Shown: positions 1 through 9,589 of the stretch, one piece after another
Position numbering within the stretch: the first letter of the stretch is position 1
How the letters are laid out: each line of letters opens with the position of its first letter
Source: Nostoc sp. C052
GTDB taxonomy: Bacteria > Cyanobacteriota > Cyanobacteriia > Cyanobacteriales > Nostocaceae
Length of the DNA stretch: 64,000 nt
NCBI RefSeq assembly: GCF_013393905.1
Contig: NZ_CP040272.1
Location: forward strand, 6,953,501 to 7,017,500
Direction: 5' to 3'
Made by a program: the position numbers and the translations under genes
Notes under the pieces: generated by a model
The model's input: only the letters and a program-made list of their open reading frames with translations
Database searches by the model: none
Told to the model about the DNA's origin: nothing

Positions 1-120
1 ATGTCAACTTACATTGAATCAGTGGTTAAGCTGTTGGACGTTTAATCTGCATATTGCCTGGAATTAAAACTCTTGTGGGGTGGGCATTTTGCCATTAGTG
101 TCAACTTAAGGTTAAAACCC

Positions 121-264
121 AATACAGTTCAGTTAAGCATCTTTTTTCTCTTTCTTCTCTTCCTTCGCGTCCTTCTCTGACGAGATGCTGCGCTAATGCG
201 TCCTTAGCGGTTCGTTAAAAAAATTGACTTTGATAAAGGGTTTTAGCGTTAACTGAACCGTATT
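121..264. repeat. MITE-like element, family A (copy 1)
   Basis: A 144-base element bounded by imperfect terminal inverted repeats: AATACAGTTCAGTTAAG on the left, and on the right a sequence whose complement reads AATACGGTTCAGTTAAC. The interior contains the CTTCCTTCGCGTCC type stretch common in Nostoc intergenic DNA and ends GCGGTTCGTTAAAAAAATTGAC. A second copy lies at 58483-58602. It has no coding capacity, so it would need a transposase in trans if it is mobile. Confidence 0.75.
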
Positions 265-304
265 GCTTTATAAATGACCTCTTCATAAAAACAATGTGAA
301 CAGC

Positions 305-342
305 AAAATTCCCGCCTTCTCTAAGAAGAAGTCGGGAATTTT
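305..342. terminator. Terminator-like hairpin upstream of hpsA
   Basis: AAAATTCCCG pairs with CGGGAATTTT around an inner CTTCT/AGAAG stem. The A and T runs at the stem base would let it work in either direction. It probably ends transcription of a gene to the left of the window. Confidence 0.6.
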
Positions 343-741
343 CGCTTAACATCTGATTATTTTGCAATAACTGATATTTTTCTTTTAACAGATGGGTATT
401 ATAAGTCTACTCTGCTAACAACATCTTCATAAATTTGCCTTCAAATAAAATACATTTCCGCAATTTTACTGTGACGTTATGCTCTTATTCTTGACCGGAC
501 TTGAATTAAATAATTCTGAAAAAATCAGTGTTTACCGGATAAAATCAACAATTCATTAATGATATAACTTTAAACAAATTCTCTTTTGTAATAGCTACTT
601 AATTTGGAATTTCGTAAAACCAGATGCAGTAGTTACATAAATATAGCCTCATCTTATGTCTGTATAAATACTTGACAGGCATAAACGAAAATATCAAAAA
701 AATAGAAAACTCACTAAAGACCACTTGACAGGGAAGCAGCT

Positions 742-3700
742 ATGTCTCGAAAACGTCAGCTAGTCAAGGCAATTCAAAAAACCTTCAAACAAATTAGCAA
801 GCAGTTTTTATCTGCAATTAACAAGCAAATTATTTGGCTCTTGCGTGCTATTTTCGGCACTCGAAGAAAACGCGGCTCAGAGAATGCTGGGTTTTTGTTG
901 CCGACAGTGGCAATGGTGTTAATAGTAGTCGTCTTGTTGACCACTGTTATTTTGTTTCGGTCTTTTGAACGCTCCAAAAATGCTAGTAATGTCCGGGTGA
1001 ATGAAGCTGTACTTAACGCTGCATCACCTGCCCTTGACAGAGCTAGAGCCAAATTAGACAAGCTATTTGATGACCGTCGGCTCCCACGAGCTACACCTTC
1101 AGATACAGCTTTAGAGAGTGCCTTCAAAAATTATTTGAATGAATATACTTTTGGGGATGAAACTCAACTAAATCTGAATTATACCGGTCAAACAGCACTA
1201 CCAACTTCATGGATGTACCCGATTGATACAGATAACAATGGGAAATTTGACACCTATACTCTTTATGGAATTTATTTCCGAAATCCGCCTATAACTAACG
1301 GCGCATATAGTCGTGCTAGAAATCCTCTAGAGGCCAGAACTCCGCCCATGACCTCTGGTAGTATAAGCAACGGTTGTCAAGATACTTTGGGAACCAGTGC
1401 TACTTTGGTGGGGAGTACGGGCTGGTTTAATATTGCTAGTAAACTCAAAAAAAGCTTTTTTGTTTACACTGCTAATGTTCCTATCACTAACCCACCTACG
1501 ACTGATTACGAAGCTTTCAAAGGTAATAAAGGTTTTTCAGCTTTAGAGTATCAACAAGATCGCGTACAACTACCCCTAGTTAACAATGCGGTGGTTTATG
1601 AAGATGATATAGAACTTACCCCTGGTCCTGCATTTAACCTCAATGGACGGATCTTGACTAATAGTAACTTCCTGACTGGTAGCGGCTTTCAAACTGTTAC
1701 ACTTTATCAGGTTAGTAGTAAAAATTCCTGTTTTTACGATCAAGACAATTCCAAAATTATTGTCGGTGGCAATTTAGCAGCAGGTGGTTTCACAGATAGT
1801 GGTGATTTAAGTAACAGTGCTGGAGTTCATTTATTCCAAGGGCAAGGATCTGATCCTAATACCAGTTATGGTGTTAAAGATAACAAATCAGTTGCCGGAG
1901 TACCGACTAATATTGCCTACAATAGTTCCGCTTATGTACAGCGCATCAATCTATTAGTGCAAGCGCAGGCATCTTACGATGCATCTACTGACCCCCAGGA
2001 AGTCAAAGATGGCATTACACAGCAACTAAAAGTATTAAATCTAACCACTTCAACTGCCTCTACAGCACAACAAGCTAGTATCCGTAATAACCAGCTAGGA
2101 CTCTACTTTAAAAAACGTACCCGCCGTGTACCCTATAATGAAATTCCTTCTGGTACAGATGCGGCAGGAACTTATAATATTACTGATAATAAACCCCTAC
2201 AAGGAAGTGGTGACTCACTGCGTCCACCAGACACTTGGGTTTATCCCTTTGATCCTAGTGATGGTAAAACTAATACTAATTATGCCAAATTAACGCTCAA
2301 ACTTAATAGTTCTGATAGTACTAAGCTTTTACCTAGCGCTACAGAGACAACTAAGCAGCAACAATTAGGTAAAGAACAATACGTTGGCGATCGCGTTTTG
2401 CTTGGTAATAATCTACCTGCATTGTGGTGGAACGGAACGACATTTATTGGTTCAGACAGCACAGATACCCAAAATATTACAGGTATTGTCTGGGACGACG
2501 GAACTGGAACTCGCAATCGTCGCAGTCGTGTACAGCAACTAGCTGATTTAGGAACTGTTGACCGAGATGGAGACTGGGAATCAGCAGCTTCTAAAGTACC
2601 AACTACTCCCCAAGATCCTGTAGGCGGCTTACGGGTAATCACTGGTGCAGGGATTTATTTGCCTAAAGATTACACTGTTAGTAGTAGCCAAGCTGATTTG
2701 AACACAGCGGCAGCAGCTACAAATAGAATTTGGTCAGATATGATGCCTGTACCTAATAGTATTGGTATCAATGCGAATAAATCAATCCAAGATACCCAAA
2801 ATAGCAATATAGTATTACCCAATACTACTTATACACCCTATCTACGGATGCGAGCTACAGCAGTTTATCACTACCAAGCGAGTGGTTACGTTGCGGCAAC
2901 CCCTACACCTATAGCTTGTATAAGTAGCTTCTACGATCCCACTAATAGCACTACAGCTAAGAACCTGAATAGTCTTCCATCTGCGACAGGTTTTTTCTAT
3001 GACAAAGCCACAGGTGGTAAATCCCATAATGGTATTGTCTACGCAGCTCCAACAAAGGGGGTTTCTGACTATTCAGATTTACTAAACTACCAAGCTAGTT
3101 TAAGGTATCCCAATGGGCGGTTGGTAAATGAAGTACTCAGCACCGCTTTATCAAAAGCAGCTGCTTCTCGGACACTCTCAGAGCAGTCTGCTATTGATGC
3201 TGCTATCTGTGCCATCCAAATATTAGACGGTACTATCGGCGATCCAAGTAATACCGTTATCCCTCACGGTGCAATTTACGAAACTGCTTTTTTAGATGGA
3301 AGGCAGATTAAGGCAATTCATAAAGACGCGACAACGGCACTTGGTGTAAATACGTTTACCAATCCTGATGGTGTAAATGGAGATGGAACTGGGATAGTAG
3401 GAACCTTGACGACTTCACCCTACGAACTCGCCAAAGAAACCCGCCAACCTCTGGAAATTCGCACCACTGTATTAGACATTAGTAAGTTGCGAACAACAAC
3501 TTATGGCACTGCAACAACACAAGAATACTTAATCCCCAATAGTGGTATTGTTTACGCCACACGGGATGATGCACTTTTAGATTTGAGTGCTGCTTCTGGC
3601 ATTACATCAACAGACACGGATACACAAAAACAGAACAAAAAAGATACTCAAAAATCAAGTAGCCCTGTAGACTTTATACTTGACCCAACTCGCCGTCCTA

Positions 3701-5334
3701 ACGGCATCATGTTAATCAATGGCGATCCACTCTGGCGTGTTCAAGCTTACAGAGATGCAGAAAAAGGCTTGATTTTAGCCTCTAACTTGCCTGTATATAT
3801 TCAAGGTGACTTTAATAAACATACCGGAGAAGAATTTAACACAGCTCTAGCTAGTGATTTGAGCAATTTCTACTCTCGCACTGCATCAGACCGTAATAAA
3901 AACTTTGCTTGTCGTACTGGTGATGCTAGACTACCAAACTGTACCACTGGGGACGCATGGCGACCTGCCAGCGTGTTGTCAGATGCCATTACACTTCTTT
4001 CTAACAACTTTCAAAGGGGCTACCGGAGTGATGGAGACTATGACCTAAATAATAATTTAGGGGATACTAATTCCATTACCGCATTTCAGAAAAATGGGTT
4101 TGCTTTTATCAATAGTAGTAATGCTGTAGTTACTACTAACAATAGTAATACCATCAATGCTGCCTGGTATGGTACTGACGGTTTGCCCAAAGACCTTGAT
4201 ACTACTACTACTGGTACTCAAGGTAGCTCTTATCTTAATAACTTTGTTACACCCATCCAACGAAGGAAAAATGCCCCAGAATATTTAATGGAGGTCTGTC
4301 CGAAACTACCTGTTTCAGCTTGCGATCCAGGTACTGATTGGTACGTAACAGTACCTGCTGATGGTGGTCTAAAAGCTTCTGATATTCCTAATGATGGTAC
4401 TGTAAGTTTTTCTCTTGCTACCCATTTAGCAGGTACAACAGCACAATCACAATCACCGACTGGTTCTAATTCTAAATATCTAGGCTATCCTCGGCGTGTT
4501 GCCTTTCTCCGTAATGCATCTGGAGTGCTTACGGTTGATGCTAATAGTAAACCAACCATTATAGGTATCAAAGGCGGGAAAATAACTCAATTTCCATTAG
4601 CTAGTTTTGATTCTACTAATAGACCAGATTCCCAAAATAATGCTCTATGGTTCCGAACAACTACTGCTAATGACGATACTAAACCGCCAAAGTTTACTCT
4701 AGGCTCAGGTACAAGCGATCAACCAGCTTTATCGCCGGTTTTACAAATTCAAGTGGCTTTTGGCACTGATGAAACTACATCACCAACATCAAGTAGCAGA
4801 ATAGGCCCTAGTAATACACAAGATAGTAACTGGCTGCAACAGGCCACAGCTACCACCTTTAATTTAGCCGCAGCAGGGGCAGACACCCCGGCTCGTCCGA
4901 CAGAAGATAATGGTGGTTTACACAACTTTGTCCGCTTACTGGAAAATTGGAACCCAACTAGCGATTTAAATGCAGCTATTGCAGCTAAAATTAACGGCTC
5001 TTTTATCCAAAGAGGCCGCAGCGTCTATGCTACTGCACCATTTGTAGCATTCTTAAATACTTCATCTAGCGCAGTATATCCGATCGCTAACTCTAGTGGT
5101 CTAGTACCTTTTTATCTAGCTCCTAAACGGCAGTGGGGTTATGATGTCGCCTTGCTGTCGCAATCACCAGATGCATTTTCGCAAAAATTAGCGATAACGC
5201 CAGATGACAAACCCAATGAATACTTCCGAGAAGTTGGCCGAGATGATACCTGGGTGCAAACCTTATTATGTGCCACAAAAGCCTCAGATAGTAGTTACGC
5301 CGTCGATGCCGATCAACGTCCTAGCTGTAGTTAA
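742..5334 (+). CDS. hpsA: Hormogonium polysaccharide biosynthesis protein HpsA
   Basis: A 1530-residue protein that opens the hps locus. After a basic N-terminus of about 45 residues comes a pilin-like hydrophobic segment (about residues 50-73, beginning AGFLLPTVAMV), followed by a very long Ser/Thr/Asn-rich exported part with several Cys residues near the C-terminus. HpsA is known in Nostoc punctiforme as the first gene of the hormogonium polysaccharide locus, required for slime production and gliding. The G-F junction resembles a prepilin peptidase site, but the position of the usual +5 Glu is Thr. Three genes downstream encode ordinary pseudopilins, so HpsA probably forms part of the same envelope machine. 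Its biochemical role is not known. Confidence 0.9.
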   Translation: MSRKRQLVKAIQKTFKQISKQFLSAINKQIIWLLRAIFGTRRKRGSENAGFLLPTVAMVLIVVVLLTTVILFRSFERSKNASNVRVNEAVLNAASPALDRARAKLDKLFDDRRLPRATPSDTALESAFKNYLNEYTFGDETQLNLNYTGQTALPTSWMYPIDTDNNGKFDTYTLYGIYFRNPPITNGAYSRARNPLEARTPPMTSGSISNGCQDTLGTSATLVGSTGWFNIASKLKKSFFVYTANVPITNPPTTDYEAFKGNKGFSALEYQQDRVQLPLVNNAVVYEDDIELTPGPAFNLNGRILTNSNFLTGSGFQTVTLYQVSSKNSCFYDQDNSKIIVGGNLAAGGFTDSGDLSNSAGVHLFQGQGSDPNTSYGVKDNKSVAGVPTNIAYNSSAYVQRINLLVQAQASYDASTDPQEVKDGITQQLKVLNLTTSTASTAQQASIRNNQLGLYFKKRTRRVPYNEIPSGTDAAGTYNITDNKPLQGSGDSLRPPDTWVYPFDPSDGKTNTNYAKLTLKLNSSDSTKLLPSATETTKQQQLGKEQYVGDRVLLGNNLPALWWNGTTFIGSDSTDTQNITGIVWDDGTGTRNRRSRVQQLADLGTVDRDGDWESAASKVPTTPQDPVGGLRVITGAGIYLPKDYTVSSSQADLNTAAAATNRIWSDMMPVPNSIGINANKSIQDTQNSNIVLPNTTYTPYLRMRATAVYHYQASGYVAATPTPIACISSFYDPTNSTTAKNLNSLPSATGFFYDKATGGKSHNGIVYAAPTKGVSDYSDLLNYQASLRYPNGRLVNEVLSTALSKAAASRTLSEQSAIDAAICAIQILDGTIGDPSNTVIPHGAIYETAFLDGRQIKAIHKDATTALGVNTFTNPDGVNGDGTGIVGTLTTSPYELAKETRQPLEIRTTVLDISKLRTTTYGTATTQEYLIPNSGIVYATRDDALLDLSAASGITSTDTDTQKQNKKDTQKSSSPVDFILDPTRRPNGIMLINGDPLWRVQAYRDAEKGLILASNLPVYIQGDFNKHTGEEFNTALASDLSNFYSRTASDRNKNFACRTGDARLPNCTTGDAWRPASVLSDAITLLSNNFQRGYRSDGDYDLNNNLGDTNSITAFQKNGFAFINSSNAVVTTNNSNTINAAWYGTDGLPKDLDTTTTGTQGSSYLNNFVTPIQRRKNAPEYLMEVCPKLPVSACDPGTDWYVTVPADGGLKASDIPNDGTVSFSLATHLAGTTAQSQSPTGSNSKYLGYPRRVAFLRNASGVLTVDANSKPTIIGIKGGKITQFPLASFDSTNRPDSQNNALWFRTTTANDDTKPPKFTLGSGTSDQPALSPVLQIQVAFGTDETTSPTSSSRIGPSNTQDSNWLQQATATTFNLAAAGADTPARPTEDNGGLHNFVRLLENWNPTSDLNAAIAAKINGSFIQRGRSVYATAPFVAFLNTSSSAVYPIANSSGLVPFYLAPKRQWGYDVALLSQSPDAFSQKLAITPDDKPNEYFREVGRDDTWVQTLLCATKASDSSYAVDADQRPSCS

Positions 5335-5364
5335 TCTTTAATTTCTAGAAACTGGTTAGTAACT

Positions 5365-6081
5365 ATGATTAAGCTCAAACCACAGCAAGTAAGTCAACCA
5401 TCTAGTGAGTCTGGTTTTACGATTATTGAGTCATTGGTAGCAATGCTAGTAGTTGCTATTTTACTAGCAGCGATCGCACCTACCATCGTCATTGCAACAG
5501 CAACTCGCGTCCAATCAAAACGCGTAGAACTAGCTACACAAGCTGCCAGAACTTTCATTGACGGCGTGAAAACGGGAGCAGTGACAATTCCTGCTACCAC
5601 TACTGCACCCACTGGAACATTAGCTGGCAATAATTTACTTAATACTACAAGTATGCCAGTTCCTCAAACAACAACATCGCTAACATCGCTATATTGTGTG
5701 ACAAAAGATACAAACAACAGTCTGGCTATTACTAACCCAGATTGTACAAGCAACACAAGCAAAATATTTTACATTCAGGCTGTAAGAATTACAGCAACAA
5801 CAAGCACCCCAACTGATAGCACAGGTCTACCAAAGGATGGCTACCGTTTGGCAATTCGGGTTTATCGATCAGATATTGATGTTACTAAAACTGTCTACGC
5901 TGGTCTTAGCGATAGTAGTATCAATAAAAAACAAAACGCTTTCACTGGGACTTTGGGAAATACCCAGTCCCCACTAGTGGAAATGACCACTGAAATTGGT
6001 TCTAGAAATACTTCCTTCAATGCTCTGTGTCAGCGTCTTGCTATTACTGGCAGCACTACTAGTAACACCACTTGTAATTAG
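5365..6081 (+). CDS. hpsB: Hormogonium polysaccharide secretion pseudopilin HpsB
   Basis: A 238-residue type IV pilin-like protein. It has a short polar leader and then the prepilin signature GFTIIES at Gly17-Phe18 with Glu22, followed by a hydrophobic helix to about residue 40 and a Thr/Ser-rich globular part. Prepilin peptidase should cut after Gly17 and the mature protein would sit in the cytoplasmic membrane. It starts 30 bases after hpsA, so the two are likely co-transcribed. The family is thought to form a type II secretion-like pseudopilus for polysaccharide export. That mechanism is inferred from homology. Confidence 0.9.
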   Translation: MIKLKPQQVSQPSSESGFTIIESLVAMLVVAILLAAIAPTIVIATATRVQSKRVELATQAARTFIDGVKTGAVTIPATTTAPTGTLAGNNLLNTTSMPVPQTTTSLTSLYCVTKDTNNSLAITNPDCTSNTSKIFYIQAVRITATTSTPTDSTGLPKDGYRLAIRVYRSDIDVTKTVYAGLSDSSINKKQNAFTGTLGNTQSPLVEMTTEIGSRNTSFNALCQRLAITGSTTSNTTCN

Positions 6082-6621
6082 TGACTTCCAAATAAAAAAA
6101 TACTCAATTACTTATTGTGGGGTGGGCATCTTGCCATTGGTATCAACTTAACGTGAAACTGCTTGTCCGCCGGGAATTGAAATTCCCGTCTCATAGCTAA
6201 AGTCATCTGAAGATGACTAAAATATGGCCAAAAATCTCTAGTCTACTTCAGTAGACTTTAGCCTATTAGCCCGGAAATTTATGAAGAAGGGGAAGGGGGA
6301 AAGGTAAAAACCTCGGCCGCAAGTGGTGCGAAATAATTCAAATTTTATGAGGAAGGTAAAAACCTTACTGCGTCCCGCTCCGCTAACGCCCGCAAGTGGC
6401 GCGACCTGTTCATCCCTTTCCCCTTTCCCCTTTCCCCTTTAACCTTTTATTTCCGGGCGGGCATGGAAGCCAACAGTTAAGCTATTTCCAGCTTAAGTTG
6501 ACACCAACGGCATCTTGTCCGCCTTTGGCTACGAGTAGGCAAGATACTCACGCTACAACATTGGATATCTACACCATCATTCACTATATGTATTTCTATC
6601 ACTAAGGGGCATACCGTAGTT
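6082..6621. other. Repeat-filled gap between hpsB and hpsC
   Basis: No gene is supported in this 540-base gap. A 69-codon open frame at 6396-6605 has low-complexity sequence derived from CCCTTT repeats and is not credible. The region contains part of a family C element directly after the hpsB stop (about 6082-6150), two adjacent 18-base palindromes (6201-6218 and 6240-6257) and purine-rich GGGGAAAGG tracts. The interruption splits what is otherwise a tight gene row. Confidence 0.7.
6201..6257. repeat. Twin palindromes in hpsB-hpsC gap
   Basis: AGTCATCTGAAGATGACT (6201-6218) and AGTCTACTTCAGTAGACT (6240-6257) are each perfect palindromes. Outside them lie GCTAA and TTAGC, so the whole block is itself an inverted repeat. 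A related half-unit, AGTCCTCTGAAGAAGACT, is at 54507-54524. This looks like a dispersed cyanobacterial repeat. Confidence 0.7.
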
Positions 6622-7611
6622 ATGAAGAATGTACTCAGATTTCTTCTCAGCATTCAGCTGAAACACTCTAAGTTTGTTCAGCAAGTTCATGGTTTTACCC
6701 TGATAGAGCTTTTGGTAGCCTTGTTGCTGGCATTCCTGGTAATTACACCACTGCTAGGATTCATGGTTAATATTCTCAGTACAGATCAGAAAGAACAAGC
6801 AAAGGCAAATTCTGAACAAGAAATCCAGACAGCAATTGATTACATTGCCAATGATTTACAACAAGCTGTCTATATATACGATAGAACTGCACTGACTACC
6901 AATTCAAACACTACCCCAGCAAACTCAGGAATTCAAGACCAAATACCCCCTGTTAAAAGTGCTACTGGTTGTAGTTCTACTGCTACTTGTAAACCAATTC
7001 TCGTGTTTTGGAAACGCAAGTTTATTTCAGCTGCGATTACCGCTCCTGGCAGCACTACAGATGACACTTTTGTTTACTCACTAGTTGCCTACTATTTAAT
7101 CAAAGATAGTAGTACTACTTGGTCAAACGCGGCTCGTATTGCCAGATTTGAAATTCGTGATGGAGTTCTGGCTTCTAGTGGTAGTAATGGAAATTGTGGT
7201 AGCGACTATCCTAATGATACATATATTAACACCACCACCTACTGTCCCGATGCAGGTTTTCAACGTTTTAACTTAAATCTACCAGGTGCAGCAGGTATAA
7301 AGAATCAAATGAATTCATGGAAAACAGCCTCGTCAGCTTACACTCAACAAGCTTCGGTACTAATCGATTTTATCGATCAAACCTCTATTGCTTCAACTCC
7401 TACTTGCTCTACTGGAACACTTAGCTATGGTAGTTTTATGGGCTTTTATACTTGCGTTGATGTTGCCAACACAACAGCACAGGTGTTTTTACGAGGCAAT
7501 GCACTAGCTAGGTTGCAAAGTAGCAATTTTGATTACTCTTCAACTAACCAAACTTACTTTCCGACGGCAAGTGTCCGCGTGCAAGGACGTGGATATTTAT
7601 ATACTAAATAA
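6622..7611 (+). CDS. hpsC: Hormogonium polysaccharide secretion pseudopilin HpsC
   Basis: A 329-residue pseudopilin with the signature HGFTLIELLVALL: Gly24-Phe25 cleavage site, Glu29, then a hydrophobic helix to about residue 48. The remainder is a Thr/Ser-rich exported domain with several Cys pairs (for example a CSSTATC segment near residue 115). Its length suggests a minor, tip-type pseudopilin of the GspJ/PilW kind, but that is inference. It lies 37 bases before hpsD. The ATG at 6622 is the only start that keeps a normal-length leader. Confidence 0.88.
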   Translation: MKNVLRFLLSIQLKHSKFVQQVHGFTLIELLVALLLAFLVITPLLGFMVNILSTDQKEQAKANSEQEIQTAIDYIANDLQQAVYIYDRTALTTNSNTTPANSGIQDQIPPVKSATGCSSTATCKPILVFWKRKFISAAITAPGSTTDDTFVYSLVAYYLIKDSSTTWSNAARIARFEIRDGVLASSGSNGNCGSDYPNDTYINTTTYCPDAGFQRFNLNLPGAAGIKNQMNSWKTASSAYTQQASVLIDFIDQTSIASTPTCSTGTLSYGSFMGFYTCVDVANTTAQVFLRGNALARLQSSNFDYSSTNQTYFPTASVRVQGRGYLYTK

Positions 7612-7648
7612 ACTTCACAATAAACAGCACAACTAATAGTGGGGCATT

Positions 7649-8320
7649 ATGGGCAACCTAACTTTAAAGTTATTCCACACTAGGATGTGTAATAAAGACA
7701 CCGAGAAGCGATTTAATCCTGAACACAATGCTGGTTTTACTTTAATAGAAGTGCTTGTTGTGGTGCTAATGATCGGAATTTTATCAGCGATCGCAGCTCC
7801 TAGTTGGCTTGCCTTTATAAATCGACAGCAAGTAAATAAGGCTAATGACGCTGTTTTAGCTGCATTACAAGATGCACAGAGCGAAGCTAAAAAAAGTAAA
7901 CTTAGTTATACTGTGAGTTTCCAAAAAAATACTACAACCCAAAATGTAGAGGTTGCTGTTTATCGTACCAATGCTGGAATCCCTACATGGAAACCTTTAG
8001 GGGCAGATATAGGCGTTAGCTCTAATAAATTACTGCTAGGTGCAAATCTCAGTAGCGAAAACGCTGCTAATTCTACTGCTAATTCTCCTGTATCTTACCC
8101 TCCTTCAAGTACGCCAACAAAAATTACCTTTGACTATATGGGGGCTTTACCAACTTTACCAACTCCAAACCTTGGAACAGGTAATCCATCTGGGTTAAAA
8201 ATAGTAGTAGCTGTACCAAGCGCTGCAAATTCTACATCCCCTAGTAGCGTAAAGCGATGCGTCATTGTGACAACTCTCTTAGGCTCAATGCTCACAGCAA
8301 AAGACGATAAATGCAATTAG
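7649..8320 (+). CDS. hpsD: Hormogonium polysaccharide secretion pseudopilin HpsD
   Basis: A 223-residue GspH/FimT-like pseudopilin. The leader ends at Gly29, followed by FTLIEVLVVVLMIGILSAIA with Glu34 and the APSW motif usual in cyanobacterial GspH-type proteins. A short helix rich in Gln/Asn/Ala follows, then a beta-rich exported part ending in a Cys pair (RCVIVTTLLG ... DDKCN). HpsH further down the locus shares the same ending (RCVIVSTILGAM), so the two probably arose by duplication. Confidence 0.88.
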   Translation: MGNLTLKLFHTRMCNKDTEKRFNPEHNAGFTLIEVLVVVLMIGILSAIAAPSWLAFINRQQVNKANDAVLAALQDAQSEAKKSKLSYTVSFQKNTTTQNVEVAVYRTNAGIPTWKPLGADIGVSSNKLLLGANLSSENAANSTANSPVSYPPSSTPTKITFDYMGALPTLPTPNLGTGNPSGLKIVVAVPSAANSTSPSSVKRCVIVTTLLGSMLTAKDDKCN

Positions 8321-8608
8321 GTAGTTTATGTAGTAATCTTTATTTAAAAACACGTAATAACACTGTACATAAAACTGCACGTTGATCGCAAAATTAAAAC
8401 ATCAGGTGCAGTTTTAATGTTTGATAGATTTATTTAAAAGTCTTTGATATAGCATTTATCAGACGGCGTAGGACATTGGCAAATAGCAAGAGAGCGGCTC
8501 TCACAGCTATCCATACCAGATTTGTCCTAACCAATATGGCAGGCGCTATAAATCAGCCATTGGCTGAATAGATAAAAAGCGTCCTAATCAAAATATTCTT
8601 TTCAGAAA
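8321..8608. other. Gap between hpsD and hpsE with hairpin
   Basis: This gap contains a perfect 11-base stem, TAAAACTGCAC (8370-8380) with GTGCAGTTTTA (8406-8416), around a 25-base loop. It may attenuate transcription between the pseudopilin genes and the glycosyltransferase genes, or may be a dispersed palindrome. No gene is seen. Confidence 0.5.
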
Positions 8609-9568
8609 ATGACTGAGAACCTTGACTTTACTGTAGCTATCCCAACTTATAACGGTGAAAGTCGTTTACCTGAACTACTAGAGCGACTACAAAATCAACT
8701 TCACACCGAAAATTTATCTTGGGAAATTATAGTTGTAGACAATAACAGCACTGATAACACGGCTAAAGTTGTTCAAACATATCAAAAAAATTGGCAGTGT
8801 CCTTACCCTTTAAAATATTGCTTTGAAGCGCGACAGGGAGCAGCTTATGCACGAAAAAGAGCAGTCGCAGAAGCTAAAGGTAGACTTATCGGTTTTCTAG
8901 ATGATGACAACTATCCAGTATCAAATTGGGTATCCGCAGCTTATGCTTTTGGTGAAAAATATCCGAAAGCCGGAGCTTATGGCAGCCAAATTCACCCTGA
9001 CTGGGAAATAGAACCACCAGAAAACTTTCAGCGAATTGCTCCATTTTTGGCAATTACAGAGCGAGGTAATTTACCACTATTATATGAAGCAGCGAAAAAA
9101 CTACTACCTCCTTCTGCTGGACTTGTTGTCCGAAAACAAGCTTGGTTAGAAAGTGTACCAGATAAGCCTATTTTAACTGGGAGGGTTAAAGGCAATATGC
9201 TCACCAGTGAAGATTTAGAAATGTTGTCTTACATCCAAAAATCAGGATGGGAAATTTGGTATAACCCCGAAATGGAGATTTCTCACAAAATCCCAAAATT
9301 TCGTTTACAAAAAGATTATTTAATTCCGTTTTTTCGAGGTATTGGACTTAGCCGCTATGTAACTAGAACGGTAAATATAAAAAATGTGTATAGACCAGTT
9401 GCTCTTTTATCTTACATGATAAATGACCTTCGTAAAATCGCTTTACACTTAATAAAATATAGAACTAAGGTCAAAAAAGATTTGGTACTTGCTTGCGAAA
9501 TGGAACTCTTTGTAAGTAGTTTCATTAGTCCTTTTTATCTATGGAAAAATGGATATTTTAAAAAATAA
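8609..9568 (+). CDS. hpsE: Hormogonium polysaccharide biosynthesis glycosyltransferase HpsE
   Basis: A 319-residue GT-A family-2 glycosyltransferase. The nucleotide-sugar binding start is TVAIPTYNGESRLPELL, followed by IIVVDNNSTDNT and the metal-binding acidic motif FLDDDN near residue 97. No transmembrane segments are obvious, so it should act on the cytoplasmic face of the membrane. It is about 55-60% similar by eye to HpsF, 21 bases downstream, pointing to tandem duplication. It probably adds a sugar to the hormogonium polysaccharide. The sugar donor and acceptor cannot be read from the sequence. Confidence 0.87.
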   Translation: MTENLDFTVAIPTYNGESRLPELLERLQNQLHTENLSWEIIVVDNNSTDNTAKVVQTYQKNWQCPYPLKYCFEARQGAAYARKRAVAEAKGRLIGFLDDDNYPVSNWVSAAYAFGEKYPKAGAYGSQIHPDWEIEPPENFQRIAPFLAITERGNLPLLYEAAKKLLPPSAGLVVRKQAWLESVPDKPILTGRVKGNMLTSEDLEMLSYIQKSGWEIWYNPEMEISHKIPKFRLQKDYLIPFFRGIGLSRYVTRTVNIKNVYRPVALLSYMINDLRKIALHLIKYRTKVKKDLVLACEMELFVSSFISPFYLWKNGYFKK

Positions 9569-9589
9569 ATTATCAAAGCCTTAAGTATT

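Larger units (their letters stand above)
1..741. other. Intergenic region upstream of hpsA
   Basis: No convincing complete gene is seen. The first 45 bases can be read as an open + strand frame ending in TAA, which could be the tail of a gene lying outside the window, but there is too little to judge. The stretch holds a small inverted-repeat element (121-264), a terminator-like hairpin (305-342) and then about 400 bases of AT-rich sequence that should carry the hpsA promoter. No regulator site could be assigned by eye. Confidence 0.6.

Noticed and set aside
6396..6605. 69-codon open frame between hpsB and hpsC
   Set aside because: It is made of CCCTTT repeats and repeat-family sequence, with no protein-like composition.
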